Position numbers and translations under genes: made by a program
NCBI GenBank assembly: GCA_035578155.1
Contig: JAPWDM010000014.1
Location: 8,597,501 to 8,661,500 of the forward strand
Length of the DNA stretch: 64,000 bases
Source of the DNA: Brachynemurus nebulosus
Lineage: Eukaryota > Arthropoda > Insecta > Neuroptera > Myrmeleontidae
Reading direction: 5' to 3'
Notes under the pieces: generated by a model
What the model was told of the DNA's origin: nothing
Database searches by the model: none
What the model saw: the letters and a program-made list of their open reading frames with translations, nothing else
Part shown: positions 11,192 through 21,765 of the stretch, in pieces
Layout of the letters: each line of letters begins with the position of its first letter
Position numbering within the stretch: the first letter of the stretch is position 1

Positions 11192-11430
11192 TTAATAGCC
11201 ATAGTAACATATTTTTATATACATATCTCTAACTTCAAAAATGACGAATTTCCATACAAATTTGCATCCCCTATTTAACCCACTTAAAGGACGAATTTTT
11301 AAAAATCCCCTCATAGTACTCACCTACATTACATAGGGAACTCCTATGCCAAATTTTATTCTTCTAAACCCAACGGTTTAGGCTGTGCGTGGTCTCTCAG
11401 TCAATCAGTTAGTGTTAGTGTAGTGTTAGT
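11192..11430 (-). mobile_element. Helitron-family fragment (minus orientation), longer copy
   Basis: About 240 bp, in reverse, match 53640-53880: AATAGCCATAGTAACATAT, AACTTCAAAAATGACGAATT, TTCTAAACCCAACGGTTTAG and GGCTGTGCGT. The 3' hairpin and CTAG end of the family are absent on the low-coordinate side, so it is truncated. The open frame at 11039-11278 falls largely in this repeat and is not taken as a gene. Confidence 0.65.
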
Positions 11431-11440
11431 GTAGAAATAG

Positions 11441-11687
11441 TAATACATAGCAAACTCCCATATCGCACGCCCTCATTTAACAATTTCGTCGCACACAAGA
11501 TGTGTATAATGCGACCCCTCCGTGTTTTAAAGCAAATATGTTTGAATGTGTTAATGTCTAAGTAATAGTTTTGTAACAGTAAATCGTACAAATATATAAA
11601 TCAGAAACACTGACGCCCGTGATCTTTGACCTTCTCATTTAGCAATTTGGTTCCAGTGGATTGCGTAATGGGAGTTTCCTATGTATT
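11441..11687. mobile_element. Small MITE with AACTCCCAT inverted repeats
   Basis: Ends read inward as AATACATAGCAAACTCCCAT (left) and AATACATAGGAAACTCCCAT (right), an almost perfect 20-bp inverted repeat. The same 230-bp body recurs at 28714-28946, sharing AACAATTTCGTCGCACACAA and TGACGCCCGTGAT. The high identity of the two copies suggests relatively recent activity. No coding potential and no certain TSD. Confidence 0.65.
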
Positions 11688-12026
11688 TTTTTCATGTGCA
11701 GAACACTAAAAATTAAAAGTTCACACTGAATTTACCCTAATCTGACCTTCAACAAAGCTTGGTATGGAATTTTATTAAACTTGTGACGTCATCAAGCCCA
11801 CCAAAAATTTTAATGCCTTAAAAAACGTAAATAATATGCCCAGAACTGAAAATGTGTTAAAAGTTCAAAACAAAAAACAAACTGATTATGTCACTACTAT
11901 TACAAACTCTTCTATTGATAAACTGTTCTCTGTGATCGTTACGCAGTAAAAATTGCTATTAATCCCACCTCTATTAAACATTAACATTCAACTCACTGTG
12001 TACAAACACCCCCCTTGCTACGCCCC

Positions 12027-12081
12027 CCTTGCACCCCCCTCGCTACGCCTCATGCAGTGGCGTAGCGAGGGGGTGCAAGGG
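12027..12081. repeat. GC-rich perfect hairpin at a hAT-like terminus
   Basis: CCCCTTGCACCCCC and TCGCTACGCC are followed, after a 9-base loop, by GGCGTAGCGAG and GGGGTGCAAGGGG, giving a stem of about 23 bp in otherwise AT-rich DNA. The right half is the start of the hAT-like element at 12055, so the left half is an inverted duplicate of that terminus. Confidence 0.75.
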
Positions 12082-12456
12082 GTACTATCATGACCCGGGC
12101 GCCACTTTGAGAGGGGCGCCAAAAGCTAATAGGGGGAGCGTCAAAAGCTAATAGGAGAGACGCTATTACTTTAAAATTTTTTTGTGTGTTTGTCATTAAA
12201 ATTTTGCTACGTGAAAGTGTAGAAAAATTACGAAATTACTCCCAGGTTATGACTTCAAATATATACACACAAACTAATCACTGACAAAAAAAGGTCGTTA
12301 AGGCAATTTTTAAGAAAAAATCTAATATACTACGGAAGAAAATTTATTCCGAAATTTTAATACACCCTTCCACTACCTAAAATTTTTAAAATTTTAGAAG
12401 GGGGGCGAAAATAAAGTGTCACGCACCGGGCGCCAGTTATGTTCACTACGCCTCTG
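12055..12456. mobile_element. hAT-like short element (CAGTGGCGTAG ends)
   Basis: The left end is CAGTGGCGTAGCGAGG and the right end reads inward CAGAGGCGTAGTGAAC. Both start CAG-GGCGTAG as in many hAT termini, and both lead into a CCGGGCGCCA block. The flanking octamers (GCCTCATG left, AGCCTATG right) are similar but not identical, so the TSD is unproven. No coding capacity in 402 bp. Confidence 0.55.
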
Positions 12457-12459
12457 AGC

Positions 12460-13043
12460 CTATGTTCAAAGGCCAAAGGCACAAGTATTCTCACAAGTAT
12501 TTTTGCCAAAGTATAAAACTCATAAATAACAATTTAAAATCAATTTATTCGTATTGTTGATTTAAACAAAAAACGGCAACAAAAAAATTGAAAATCAATA
12601 AATTTAATAATATATCCAACAAACGTCTAAACTAAAATATTATGGCCAAAATAAACAAACTGTATAAGCAAAAGCATATAGTAAAATTCATAGATATATT
12701 TTTGGTTTATTTTCAAATTAAAATTATTTTTAGTTTTCCACAGTTGTTTAATAAATAACATTTTATTAACGTAAGTACATATAAATTTAGTACAAATTAT
12801 TTATTTAAAACTCTTTCTTTTAACAATACAATTACAGATATTTATAACAACTGTAGTACACGTTTGGATTGCGTTTGTAAAGATCTATATGTAGGGCATT
12901 GACCTAATATTATATGTTATGAAGAATTAGAATATTGGAAATTATTAGGCATATTAATGTTATGATATTACAGTAATCGATTAAAAACACTTAATTTATT
13001 GTATAGTTTTGTTGTTTTGGAAAGGTATGATTTATAAATAATA
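12460..13043. other. Unassigned AT-rich DNA
   Basis: Very AT-rich, with no open frame worth reporting, no inverted repeat and no recognisable repeat family. Confidence 0.5.
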
Positions 13044-13045
13044 TA

Positions 13046-14170
13046 GGGTTGACCGGGGTAAATGTGAATGGATTTTCATGAATTGAGAAAAAAGCGTTGT
13101 TTTTAATATTTTTTATTTTATATATCATATTATGGTTCATTTATTTTTAATTCTATACTATTCAGGATGCTCCACACAAATTTTGAGCAAATTCGTATGA
13201 AAAACAAAAATTTTATAAGGCATTCACATTTCCCCGGTGCGGTTTTGCAAATCTTATGAATTTTGGGGTAAAAGTGAATGCCATCAGAAAAATTATTTAG
13301 AATGGATTACAAGAGAAGTGAGGTACACCAAAGTAACGCCCAACTTCAATTCTTCACATTTACCCCACTTTCAAATTTTTCATCATACTTTAGCGGTCAC
13401 AATTTCTCTTTGTTTAATGCAAGTTATCCATACCTCAAATTTGTACCAAAAATCAAGGTTAAATAAAAATAACAAAAGTTGTCGAAACAAATTTATTACA
13501 AACTAAAAATGATAATTTGATGATATTTTGTCATTTTATCAAATAAAAAATTACAAAATTTTCACACAAAAACAAGGAAAATGAGACTTTTTCAAGGGAA
13601 TACATTTAGTTAATATGAATAAAAAACAACTGGTCTAATAATGTAAATAAAAAAAAATGGTTTTCTATTAATCCTACTGCCCTTGGACACTCACAGAGAC
13701 ATTGAAAACAAGTAATTTTTCTGTTTTTGTAAATGACGTTCACAATTACCCCACAATTTTAAAATCATGGGGTAATTGTGAATTGGTAATAAATTGTCCA
13801 GTTTCTTTAGCAGTTAATAAGGAACCCTGTCAAGGTTTAGGCCACTTCTTTAGAAGTACTTTTAGCCATTTCTTACCCTTTAAAAAAAGAAAATGTATTT
13901 AAAAAAAATTTTTCAGGATTGGTCGAAGTAAGTTACCCCAAATTAAGAATGCATAAAAGATACATTAAGATACATAAAATTTAGCAAAGGTTTTTTCAAA
14001 ATAAAAAAAAAAGATACTAATACTTGCAGAATTGTTATCAAATTTTAATACCATATTAAGAAAGAACAGAAAAACATACTAAGATTTTATTTTTAACAAG
14101 ATTAATGTTATTTTAGAAATTATAGGCGCCGTTCACAATTGCCCCAATTCACAATTACCCCGGTCAACCC
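13046..14170. mobile_element. pogo-like non-autonomous element with reiterated CACAATTACCCC motif
   Basis: Ends are GGGTTGACCGGGGTAAATGT on the left and, read inward, GGGTTGACCGGGGTAATTGT on the right, flanked by TA at 13044-13045 and 14171-14172. A motif close to TTCACAATTACCCC occurs in both orientations at about 13060, 13222, 13262, 13355, 13737, 13766, 14127 and 14145, far more often than chance in such AT-rich DNA. Open frames at 13237-13506 and 13702-13902 run through these motifs and show no recognisable domain. The arrangement parallels the element at 7422. Confidence 0.7.
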
Positions 14171-14546
14171 TAACTGATTATTTTGTATGAATATTCAATT
14201 TGGAAATTGATTGAAAAATTTAATGACCGGAACACTGTGCTACGCATAGAAGGGGGAATGCGACACAGAACATAAAAATAATTGGTAAGCACAACAGAAT
14301 ATGACGAAAAATTATGATAGGTATATTTATCTGATTATCTGTTAACGTCAATGGTATGTTTTTATCGAAATTTGCAAAAAGTCAACAGTGAAATATTATG
14401 TTGACATTGTGCGTTTATTTAGTCATTAAAATATGTTCGAATATTTTTTTACACCATAGTAGGTTGCCCCAAGCAAACACACCCATTTTATTTTTTTCAT
14501 TGTTAATAATCTTTATTGATCGAAATGACAATAAATTATGTATTAG

Positions 14547-14743
14547 TTAAATGTACGAGCCTTCAGAACTTTTGACACGTTGCCATCGCTCAGGCAGTTG
14601 TTGTACGCCAGTCATAGAATCTGACGTGTTAAGTTCCGTCACTATTAACTTTTGAAAATCATCCCAGTTATTGTAGTGTGTTCCTCTTAGCTTCCTCTTC
14701 AGTCTGGCAAAACGATTGAAGTCCAGCGGAGAGATATGGTGCT
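14547..14743 (-). pseudogene. mariner transposase C-terminal remnant
   Basis: On the minus strand the frame reads SPLDFNRFARLKRKLRG, then YNNWDDFQKL, and ends GVQQLPERWQRVKSSEG-SYI and a stop. LPERWQ and the short polar tail are typical of mariner transposase C-termini. SPLDFN corresponds to the conserved SPDLNP block that carries the third catalytic aspartate, here altered. About 60 codons survive without internal stops. The Helentron-like insertion begins immediately upstream. Confidence 0.75.
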
Positions 14744-15250
14744 TTTAGCGAATTTCCAGAATGAAAATTCAGCTTTTACGGTCTTCCTCATGACGCGACT
14801 TGAGATCGAGACTATGGCAGAAACTTGTTTTGAGGTACCTAGAACCCGAAAATAACATTCACTAAATATATATATATATATATGTGTATGTGTGTGTGTA
14901 TGTATGTATGTATATATGTATCAGCACGATAACTCTCGAGCGAAACATTCAATTGTAATGAAATTTGGTGAAAACGTTGGAAGTCCAACAATCTTGGATG
15001 AGTTCTTCAGCCAGACACGTCGGATGCCAGGAACATGGTTTTTGTTCCTGCAAAAAATGAGTTTTTTGCCAAAATTTCCACTTATTCAAAAATTTTTGCG
15101 AAATTTTTTTAAGCCATTTAAAAGAGGAGAAACAATTACATAAAAGAGCTCTTTAAACTATTCTTCTATGTCAACTAGTTTCCGCGAAAAACTAATTTTT
15201 ATAAATGAAAATTCGCTATGTTATGCAGGATGCTGCGACAGGGGTATTTG
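14743..15250 (+). mobile_element. Helentron-like repeat, copy 2 (inside mariner remnant)
   Basis: A full-length plus-strand copy. It has the 5' subterminal repeat TAGCGAATTTCCAGAATG, a GACGCGACTTGAG block, GGCAGAAACTTGTTTTGAGG, an (AT)n/(GT)n core at 14868-14920, CGATAACTCTCGAGCGAAAC, and CAGACACGTCGGATGCCAGG. Next come an ATTCGCTATGTTATGCAGGA segment and the terminus GCTGCGACAGGGGTATT. GCAG and CTGC next to the end can form a small hairpin. Layout and lack of target duplication fit Helentron-associated elements (DINE-1-like). The open frame at 14892-15143 lies inside this repeat and is not a gene. Confidence 0.7.
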
Positions 15251-15252
15251 AT

Positions 15253-15392
15253 AAAGGTCCTTTGCCAAGTGCTTTTGTAATATTAGAATGAGTGACACCC
15301 ACAGACCAGTCCCACAAACAAGCAAACTTGAATAAAACTCGTTGCTCATAATCACTAACTGAATGAATTATTTGTTCTTTAATTGATGACAT
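15253..15392 (-). pseudogene. mariner transposase N-terminal remnant
   Basis: An ATG at 15392-15390 (minus strand) opens MSSIKEQIIHSVSDYEQRV and continues with GVTHSNITKALGKG, which resembles the first helix-turn-helix of mariner-type transposases. It runs without stops to the edge of the Helentron-like insertion. The position 140 bp inside the right inverted repeat is that expected for a mariner start codon. Confidence 0.55.
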
Positions 15393-15584
15393 TTCACAAA
15401 AGAGCTAACTGACTATCACTGAGAATAAACCTACAGTGTCGCGTTTCTAATGACATTAATCATGTTACAACAAGTCTAAAAACTAACAAGATACAACATG
15501 TAAAAATTGGATGTGTTTGCTTGGGACAACCCAATAAAAAGCGGAAAAAATCACATAAGATACGTTTTGTAGACGGGTTTTCGA

Positions 15585-15652
15585 GAATTAGTAATTTATA
15601 TAACCGAAAATTCACTATGTTATGCAGGACGCTACAACAGGAGTATTTAATA
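15585..15652 (+). mobile_element. Helentron-like repeat, 3' end fragment (copy 3)
   Basis: Only the end of the family is present: TTATATAACCGAAAATTCAC, TATGTTATGCAGGACGCTAC, and the terminus AACAGGAGTATTTAAT. It is more diverged than neighbouring copies. Confidence 0.55.
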
Positions 15653-15808
15653 ATACATATCTTTTTTGTGCCGATATTACCATTAAAAATAATGTATTTT
15701 CATGGAATATCACAACCTCTTCAGTTCCCGTTTCAACAAAATCAATGATATATATATTGAAAATACGCCGCCGTAACGTTGATTAAAATACGTATGTATA
15801 CGTCAGTA

Positions 15809-16189
15809 CTGCCGTGTCACACCAATCTCACGTATCTCAGAAATGATAGTTTTGAGAAAACTTGATTTGAATAAAATATCGTATTATCTTAATTCGCTCA
15901 AATATTATTAAATATCTAAGATAATTGATTTTTATTATGCGTTATTGATTCAATGTTGCAGTATTGATTTAATAATGTATAAATATACTATTTGAAAATA
16001 TAAGAAATAAGGAATGTGATACAATCAAAATAAAAATTTAAATATACAATAGATAATTATTATATTATTATTAACAAATTAATTAATCTTATTGTCAATG
16101 TATATACTAGGGATTGAGTAGAATCCTTTAAACGTTGTTACGCGAAATTGCTGTATCTAAAGATACATGACATTCGTGTGACACGGCAG
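15809..16189. mobile_element. MITE with CTGCCGTGTCACAC inverted repeats
   Basis: The left end CTGCCGTGTCACACCAATCT and the right end, read inward, CTGCCGTGTCACACGAATGT enclose 381 bp of AT-rich DNA. The similarity continues about 12 bp further (CACGTATCT and CATGTATCT). A TA lies immediately outside on the left and two bases out on the right, so the TSD is uncertain. Confidence 0.6.
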
Positions 16190-16199
16190 AGTATAGGTA

Positions 16200-17340
16200 T
16201 ACTAGGTGTAAAAAGAAATCCGTAAATCTTTTTCAATCAAGTTGTAATCAGTTGAACATGTTTTCGCAGTTCTAATTTCATTTTATAAGAGACAAAAAAA
16301 ATTAATATCAGCAAAAGAGAATCATTAGAAATTATTCGACCGCAGACAGTTTTTTTTTTTTGCATCGATTATTTAGTTTAACATCCCAGAATTTATTAAC
16401 ATACACAAAAAAATTACTCTTGTATACTTCTCGAAATTAGTTATTATTTTACTTCTAGAAGTTCTTGTTTTATATTGATTAAGTACACCTACCCACTTAG
16501 TAATTTTTTTCTTTAAAGTATTATACAAATTTGAGTTCAGGAAAAGCATCAAAATTTCACATCTACCACAGTTTAAATAATAGTTTGTTTCACAAACAGT
16601 TACGAAACGAGATGACGTAAGAGTGTCATTTGGAATTCAAAAATTCCAAAGGGTTATCCATGTTATGTACCTAAATAATGCATAATATCATGCATACTAA
16701 TACAGTGAAAATATCATCACTAAAGTAAATTTAATTTAGAAAAATAAATTTGCAGGTTAAATTATTTTGTGAAAATTTACAGTTGATAATTATGTAAATT
16801 AATTAATTTTGTCTAAGTTTCACTGACTTTTTTAAAATTTTTAACAACAATGGCACTGGAATATTAACTGTCATTAAATTTTGTTTATTTAAAGCTTATC
16901 ATCAGTTATTTTTGATATTTCCTTGTAATTTTATTGTGTTTTGTGATCTGTAAGATATTTCTGAGATTTAGTTATTATGGTGGCTTAAAATATCTGGTGA
17001 TAGCTCTCGTGCTTCTAAATTTTGTTTAAATCATTCAAAACAAAATTTCAATTTATGTTTTTTCTGAGTGCCGTTTGATGCAAATTTGTAAGTATTAATA
17101 TAATTTGAATGCTTATGTAAAAATAAATATACGTTAAACAATAAATAATTATTAACATTTTATAATAATTCAATTAATATTTTCAATTTCGACAGTGGTT
17201 GGTGCTAATAGGTCATGACGATCTAAATTCTCGTGTTGAATACTGTCATCAATTTCGCGTTTGCTCAATTCATTAAAAAAAAAAAGAAAAGAAATAAGAA
17301 ACTTTTTTTGAAATATATTTTGTCTCGCATATCTTGAGAA
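16200..17340. other. Unassigned AT-rich DNA
   Basis: No open frame, inverted repeat or RNA feature could be supported. A donor-like TTTG|GTAAGTATT does not occur in a convincing exon context; the nearest, at about 17088, lacks coding signal upstream. Confidence 0.4.
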
Positions 17341-17375
17341 CAAATGATGTTATCATTTGTTTGATAAGGGTGGAA

Positions 17376-17431
17376 CCCCCACCCTTAGGTACAGTAGGCG
17401 AAGCCCCCGGTATGGTGCAAGGGTCAAAGCC
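17376..17431 (+). repeat. Short conserved dispersed repeat (also at 52244)
   Basis: The segment CCCACCCTTAGGTACAGTAG, GCGAAGCCCCCGGTATGGTG recurs at 52244-52300 with three or so changes. It lies downstream of TCTCGCATATCTTGAGAACA here; related words occur at 47530 and 47705 without the GC-rich core. Class unknown. Confidence 0.6.
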
Positions 17432-17980
17432 TCTATCGGAGGCCCTGGGGAGAAATCGCCTGAAATGAAAAAATAATTATTTATGTACAGTAGTCTCTAG
17501 TCTTTAAGGACACCCAATGGGAAGTTGTCAGTGTGGGTAGACCTGTCCCCCAAATTTTTTGTTTCTTAAATAAACCAATATAATATTAAACCTATGAAAA
17601 ACTTTACGTAGAAAACTTTATTTGAAAACTTTTTCTTCGTTTCCCTGAAACATAAAGAATAAATAAGAATAACCGAGAAACGGAAATTATTTATTCCGTT
17701 ACTTTTATTCTTTTATTATATTCTGTACTGTTTTTCCTTTTTTTAAATTTAGTATTGCCAAAATATCAAAATAAACAAACATATTTTTTATAATAAATAA
17801 AATAACATCACAATATTTCATATGATTAAAAACCTGATGACCGACCAATTAATATTGCCGGAGAAAGTGGAGAGTGAAGACCCATTGCGTATTTAATTGA
17901 GACTCGATTCCCGCATACCCTCGCCCTCATACGCCTGTCAGTCATCAAGTTATGTACAGAGAACATACGTTAGTGTTTGG

Positions 17981-18209
17981 CAGGGCCGGATCTAGGGGAG
18001 ACAGCCGGGACACGTACCCCGGGTGGCAGCTCTTGGGAGGCGCCAAAAAGTGATTTAAGAGGGCGCCAAAATTTTTTTCTTTTTGCTCATCACTTGCTTT
18101 TTTCTTTTGCTCGTTGCTTGTTTTTTGGGAGGGAAAAAAAATTTTTTTTCTTCAGGGACGCAATTTTTTTACCATGTCCCGTGCGCCACTTAGGCTAGGT
18201 CCGGCCCAG
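17981..18209. mobile_element. hAT-type MITE with perfect 8-bp target duplication
   Basis: Ends CAGGGCCGGATCTAG and, read inward from the right, CTGGGCCGGACCTAG form a hAT-style inverted repeat. The flanking octamer GTGTTTGG is identical on both sides (17973-17980 and 18210-18217), the 8-bp duplication expected of hAT transposons. At 229 bp it carries no transposase. The open frame 17977-18198 is an incidental read-through of the element. Confidence 0.9.
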
Positions 18210-18627
18210 GTGTTTGGTATTGATTTTTATAATGAATTTTATAAATAATTTAAGCGCTATATACCAATTCTTTTTTTATGACACTTGAAATTAAGTGTCT
18301 ATTTTGTCTGCAAACGCCGCTGTTTCACTATTAGTACAAATGGAATAAATTTACATAAATATTGCATACCTATTAGGAATTGTAAATAAGTTTATAAATT
18401 AAAAAAATTAAATTCGAAGAAATTAGGCTTGTTGGAAAATTAGGGAATCTGTATAACTATTTTCATTTATGTGTAATTTATCTTAAAAGTTTTGTAGGTC
18501 AGAGAAAGTCAACATTTTATTGTTTAAGCTTTTGTATTTTCATTTGTTCAGTACTATTCTATTTCCATTTTTAATGAATTATTAATATTTTAAAAATAAT
18601 TTTAGTTTTCTTTATTTTTGGTTTCAG

Positions 18628-18671
18628 AATAGAAGACCGAGTGACTGACGTTGAAAATGCGATATGTTCAG
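18628..18671 (+). CDS. Candidate 44-bp exon
   Basis: A pyrimidine-rich tract (TTTTCTTTATTTTTGGTTTCAG) precedes the segment and CAG|GTGAGT follows, both strong splice signals. Only one frame is open, encoding IEDRVTDVENAICS; I do not recognise the protein. Alternatively it could be a 5' exon: GAAAATG near the 3' end has good start context and would begin M-R-Y-V-Q. There is no second exon nearby to confirm either reading. If real, the surrounding DNA is intronic on the plus strand. Confidence 0.35.
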
Positions 18672-19567
18672 GTGAGTTTATAAAAATATAAAAAAGTAAA
18701 ATATTTTTATTAATTATTTTAATTAGATACTTCATTATATTTAAAAATAAAATTTACCAGTAGAAAATAAGTTTAATTAATTAATTAACTTTTACCACAG
18801 CCAAAATAGTTGGATACAAAATATCTCCTTTTTTCTAATTAAAAATTACTTATTTTACAAATCAACAAAGTTTTTTATTTTAAATTTTTAGAAGGATGAG
18901 GATTTAACTCCCACTCATTGTGACGCCATTTTGAAAGAATCCGTTTATTCATTCTAATAATATTTCAAAAACTTTTTAACACTGATAAGGGAAATAAAGT
19001 TAAAGATATATAAAACAAAATAAAATGAACGAAAAATTTAAAATTATTTTTACTTTCATCGATTTTTATTGATAAATTCTGGGGGAAATCGACAAAAATA
19101 GGTGGATTTTGATTTTGAAGGGTTAAAAGTGGCGAAATATCAAAAAATTATAATTTTACATAATGAAACAATAAAAATCATTTTTAAAAAACAATAAAAA
19201 TCACAAAAATTACAGCAATTGTTTATAAAATAATTTTTCTGTTCTATTAATAATAAATAATATCACGTGCACCATCAGATATAGTGTACTGGAAATTGAC
19301 AATCAACCTTTGATTGATTATCGTCACTATATGTATGGTTTATGGCTAAAATACAGTCAATTCAGGTAGGTTACGTTTATGGTCGATTTATTTCCATTCG
19401 CTAGTAATACCCATTTGAAACAAATAAATTTTCAGCTTTATTGTTGTAGAACAAAATTTAATTGAAATTGATTGATCAAAGTACCTAGTCTTTTTTTATA
19501 CACCAAAGGAAGTGTCGTATAGAAAGTTCATGTAAATATTTTGGGAATTTTACATTTTGGATTTAAA

Positions 19568-20055
19568 AATAGTATATTGTGCAATAAGTGCGGGAAATTG
19601 TCGATTGCCCACGAAAGCGAAGTTGAGCGCACGAACGTAGTAAGTGCGCTCATTCGCTTGACTAGGGCAATCGACAATCCCGCACGAGTTGCACATATAT
19701 TTTTTATTACGAATTTCACATACTTTTTTCTATTATTATCACTATTTTTGACATTTTTATTACTTTTTAAAATAATATTTTTAAGTGTTCGTCTTTCTTT
19801 CTGAATTAATTATCGTTTAAATTACTTTGTTGGTGGTTTCTATAGAAATAATTATGAAATATTTATTAAATGAAAAATTAAGAGGCGGCTTTGCGTGTTT
19901 TATTGTCAATTTGCGTGTGGAAAGGTACTTTTCACACGCAAAAAAGTATGCGGAAAGAGTACAGTGGGCAAACAGCTATTTTGCGTACAGAAATGTATGC
20001 GCTAAGTTAGTCTGAAATGTGTGCGCTAAATGCGCCAAGTTAGCATGAGTATTAA
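19568..20055 (+). mobile_element. Hairpin-bearing dispersed element, copy 1
   Basis: One end carries a palindrome of about 118 bp (19578-19695): TGTGCAA, GTGCGGGAAATTGTCGATTG and AGCGAA/GAGCGCAC on one side mirrored on the other. A second palindrome, GCGTGTGGAAA and TTTCACACGC, lies at about 19913. The whole sequence recurs inverted at 23842-24306, so the hairpins belong to a mobile unit. The other boundary is near CATGAGTATTAAAAAAT. No transposase and no TSD could be determined. The overlapping frames at 19541-19804 and 19827-20015 are shadows. Confidence 0.65.
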
Positions 20056-20695
20056 AAAATTATTTTTAACTCAATTCAAAAAATATTTACAAATTTCAGA
20101 GCATAAAAGAATTTATTCCAAAATAAGTCATAAAATTAATTACGGTCCCTAAAAATTATCGCAGATGGAGGGTCCTGTGGGATACAAAAACAGTTAGTTA
20201 ATTACAGCGAAGTGACTGAACTAAATTTCATTAAATTTGATATATCTACAGAAGCTATTTACTACGAATGCATATAGCAATAATTTTAATATTAATAATG
20301 CATAGGATGATTTTATCTCGATCCCACAGGAAACGTCAATCGGGATAAAATAACTTTATGTGTTTATTCCGGGTAAATAGTATCTTGTATCAAATTCCAT
20401 CGAATTCGTTTTCATTATTTGGGAGTGATTGTGCAAGTAGTTTTGTAACCCTCAGGAACTTGGAGCCGGGATAAAGTTCATCCTGGTGTTAGTTGTGTGT
20501 ATAAAAAGTCTGTATGTAATATTTTATCAAAGTCGTTATAATAAATTTGTATTTTCTCCTACGAGAATATTCCACCGGAATATAATGAGATTGATAATTT
20601 AGTCTGGATTCTAAGATGTCAAATTTTTTATTAAACAACTTATTTGCATGAGAAATTCATGAAGTATTAATTTTATGTCACCTGTTTAATAACTA

Positions 20696-20808
20696 ATGTG
20701 AGCATTTTTCAGTGTGAGGATTTATCAACGTGGGCATTTTTCTTGTGAGCATTTATCACTTTGCGCATTTTTCCATGTGAGGAGTTTTCTGTGTGAGCAT
20801 TTCAACAC
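20696..20808 (+). repeat. Short degenerate minisatellite (TGTGAGCATTTTTCA)
   Basis: About seven imperfect units of 14-18 bp: TGTGAGCATTTTTCAG, TGTGAGGATTTATCAAC, GTGGGCATTTTTCT, TGTGAGCATTTATCACT, TTGCGCATTTTTCCA, TGTGAGGAGTTTTCTG, TGTGAGCATTTCAAC. It sits near a roughly 95-bp direct repeat (20055-20150 and 20870-20965). Confidence 0.6.
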
Positions 20809-21765
20809 ATTTTTATAATATAATATTTACTTTTAGTTAAGTTACATATAAATCCATACAGAACTTAAACTTTTTTTTTAACACAATTTAAAAATATTCA
20901 AAAATTTAAGAGCATACAACAATTTTTACCAAAATAAGTCACAAAATTTATTACGGTCTTTGACAAGGTGAATTTTTTTTATAGGACTTTTAAAATGTGA
21001 GTCCACCAGAAACCTACAAGCTAAATTCTATTTATAGATAGGTATAAATAAAAAAAAATAAATAAATGCAGTAATAGAAGAAAATTTAAAGAATCATATA
21101 TCTGTGTACACATCTCAATTTTAGGAATTAATTATTAGTTTTGTTGAATGCAAACTTAAAATCCAAGAGGTATAATTTCCAAATTTGTATATACACAAAT
21201 ATACGTATTACGTTAACACTCGGAAACATTATATATGGAAATATAATATTTACAATATTAGGCAATAAAAGTTTCATATGTATAATATATTTTATTTTTC
21301 TTTACTGAAAGAAAAATTTCAATAAAATATCAATATTTGTTTTGTAGGAGATATCACGCAAATTGTTAAAATATGGCTTGCTCCTGTTTTGGTATATTTA
21401 CTAAGAGAGAGTATACGAAGCAATTTTAAATTATACAGGGTGTTTCAGTCAAATAGAAACATAATATTAATTTTAACATGGGATAAACAGATACACTTCT
21501 TACAATCAAAGGTTTTTTATTTTTTTTCTGCTGGATATTTAACCCAAAATAGTAAAATGACATTGAAGCAAAATAATGTTTTGAAATAGATAAAAGTCAA
21601 TGGCAGCTTTGTTGCAGCTTATAATTAAAATTATAAATAAATCTTAAAATAATATTGAACTTTTTCAAAATTTAACAACACTTTCTAAAAAAATATGACT
21701 TTTAATATGATACTATGTAGAGTAGAAACTTAACCCTAATTTTTAACAAAAAACAACCACAAGTA

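Larger units (their letters stand above)
14459..15534 (-). mobile_element. mariner-like deletion derivative, interrupted by a Helentron-like insertion
   Basis: Terminal inverted repeats GTAGGTTGCCCCAAGCAAAC (left) and TTGGGTTGTCCCAAGCAAAC (right, read inward) are flanked by TA (14457-14458 and 15535-15536). Remnants of both ends of a transposase gene lie on the minus strand: the N-terminus at 15253-15392 and the C-terminus at 14547-14743. The central catalytic part is absent. A Helentron-like repeat of about 508 bp sits between them, so the pre-insertion element was about 570 bp. Confidence 0.8.

Noticed and set aside
17977..18198. 73-codon frame at a GC-rich stretch
   Set aside because: Lies almost exactly within a hAT MITE with an 8-bp target duplication, so it is incidental.
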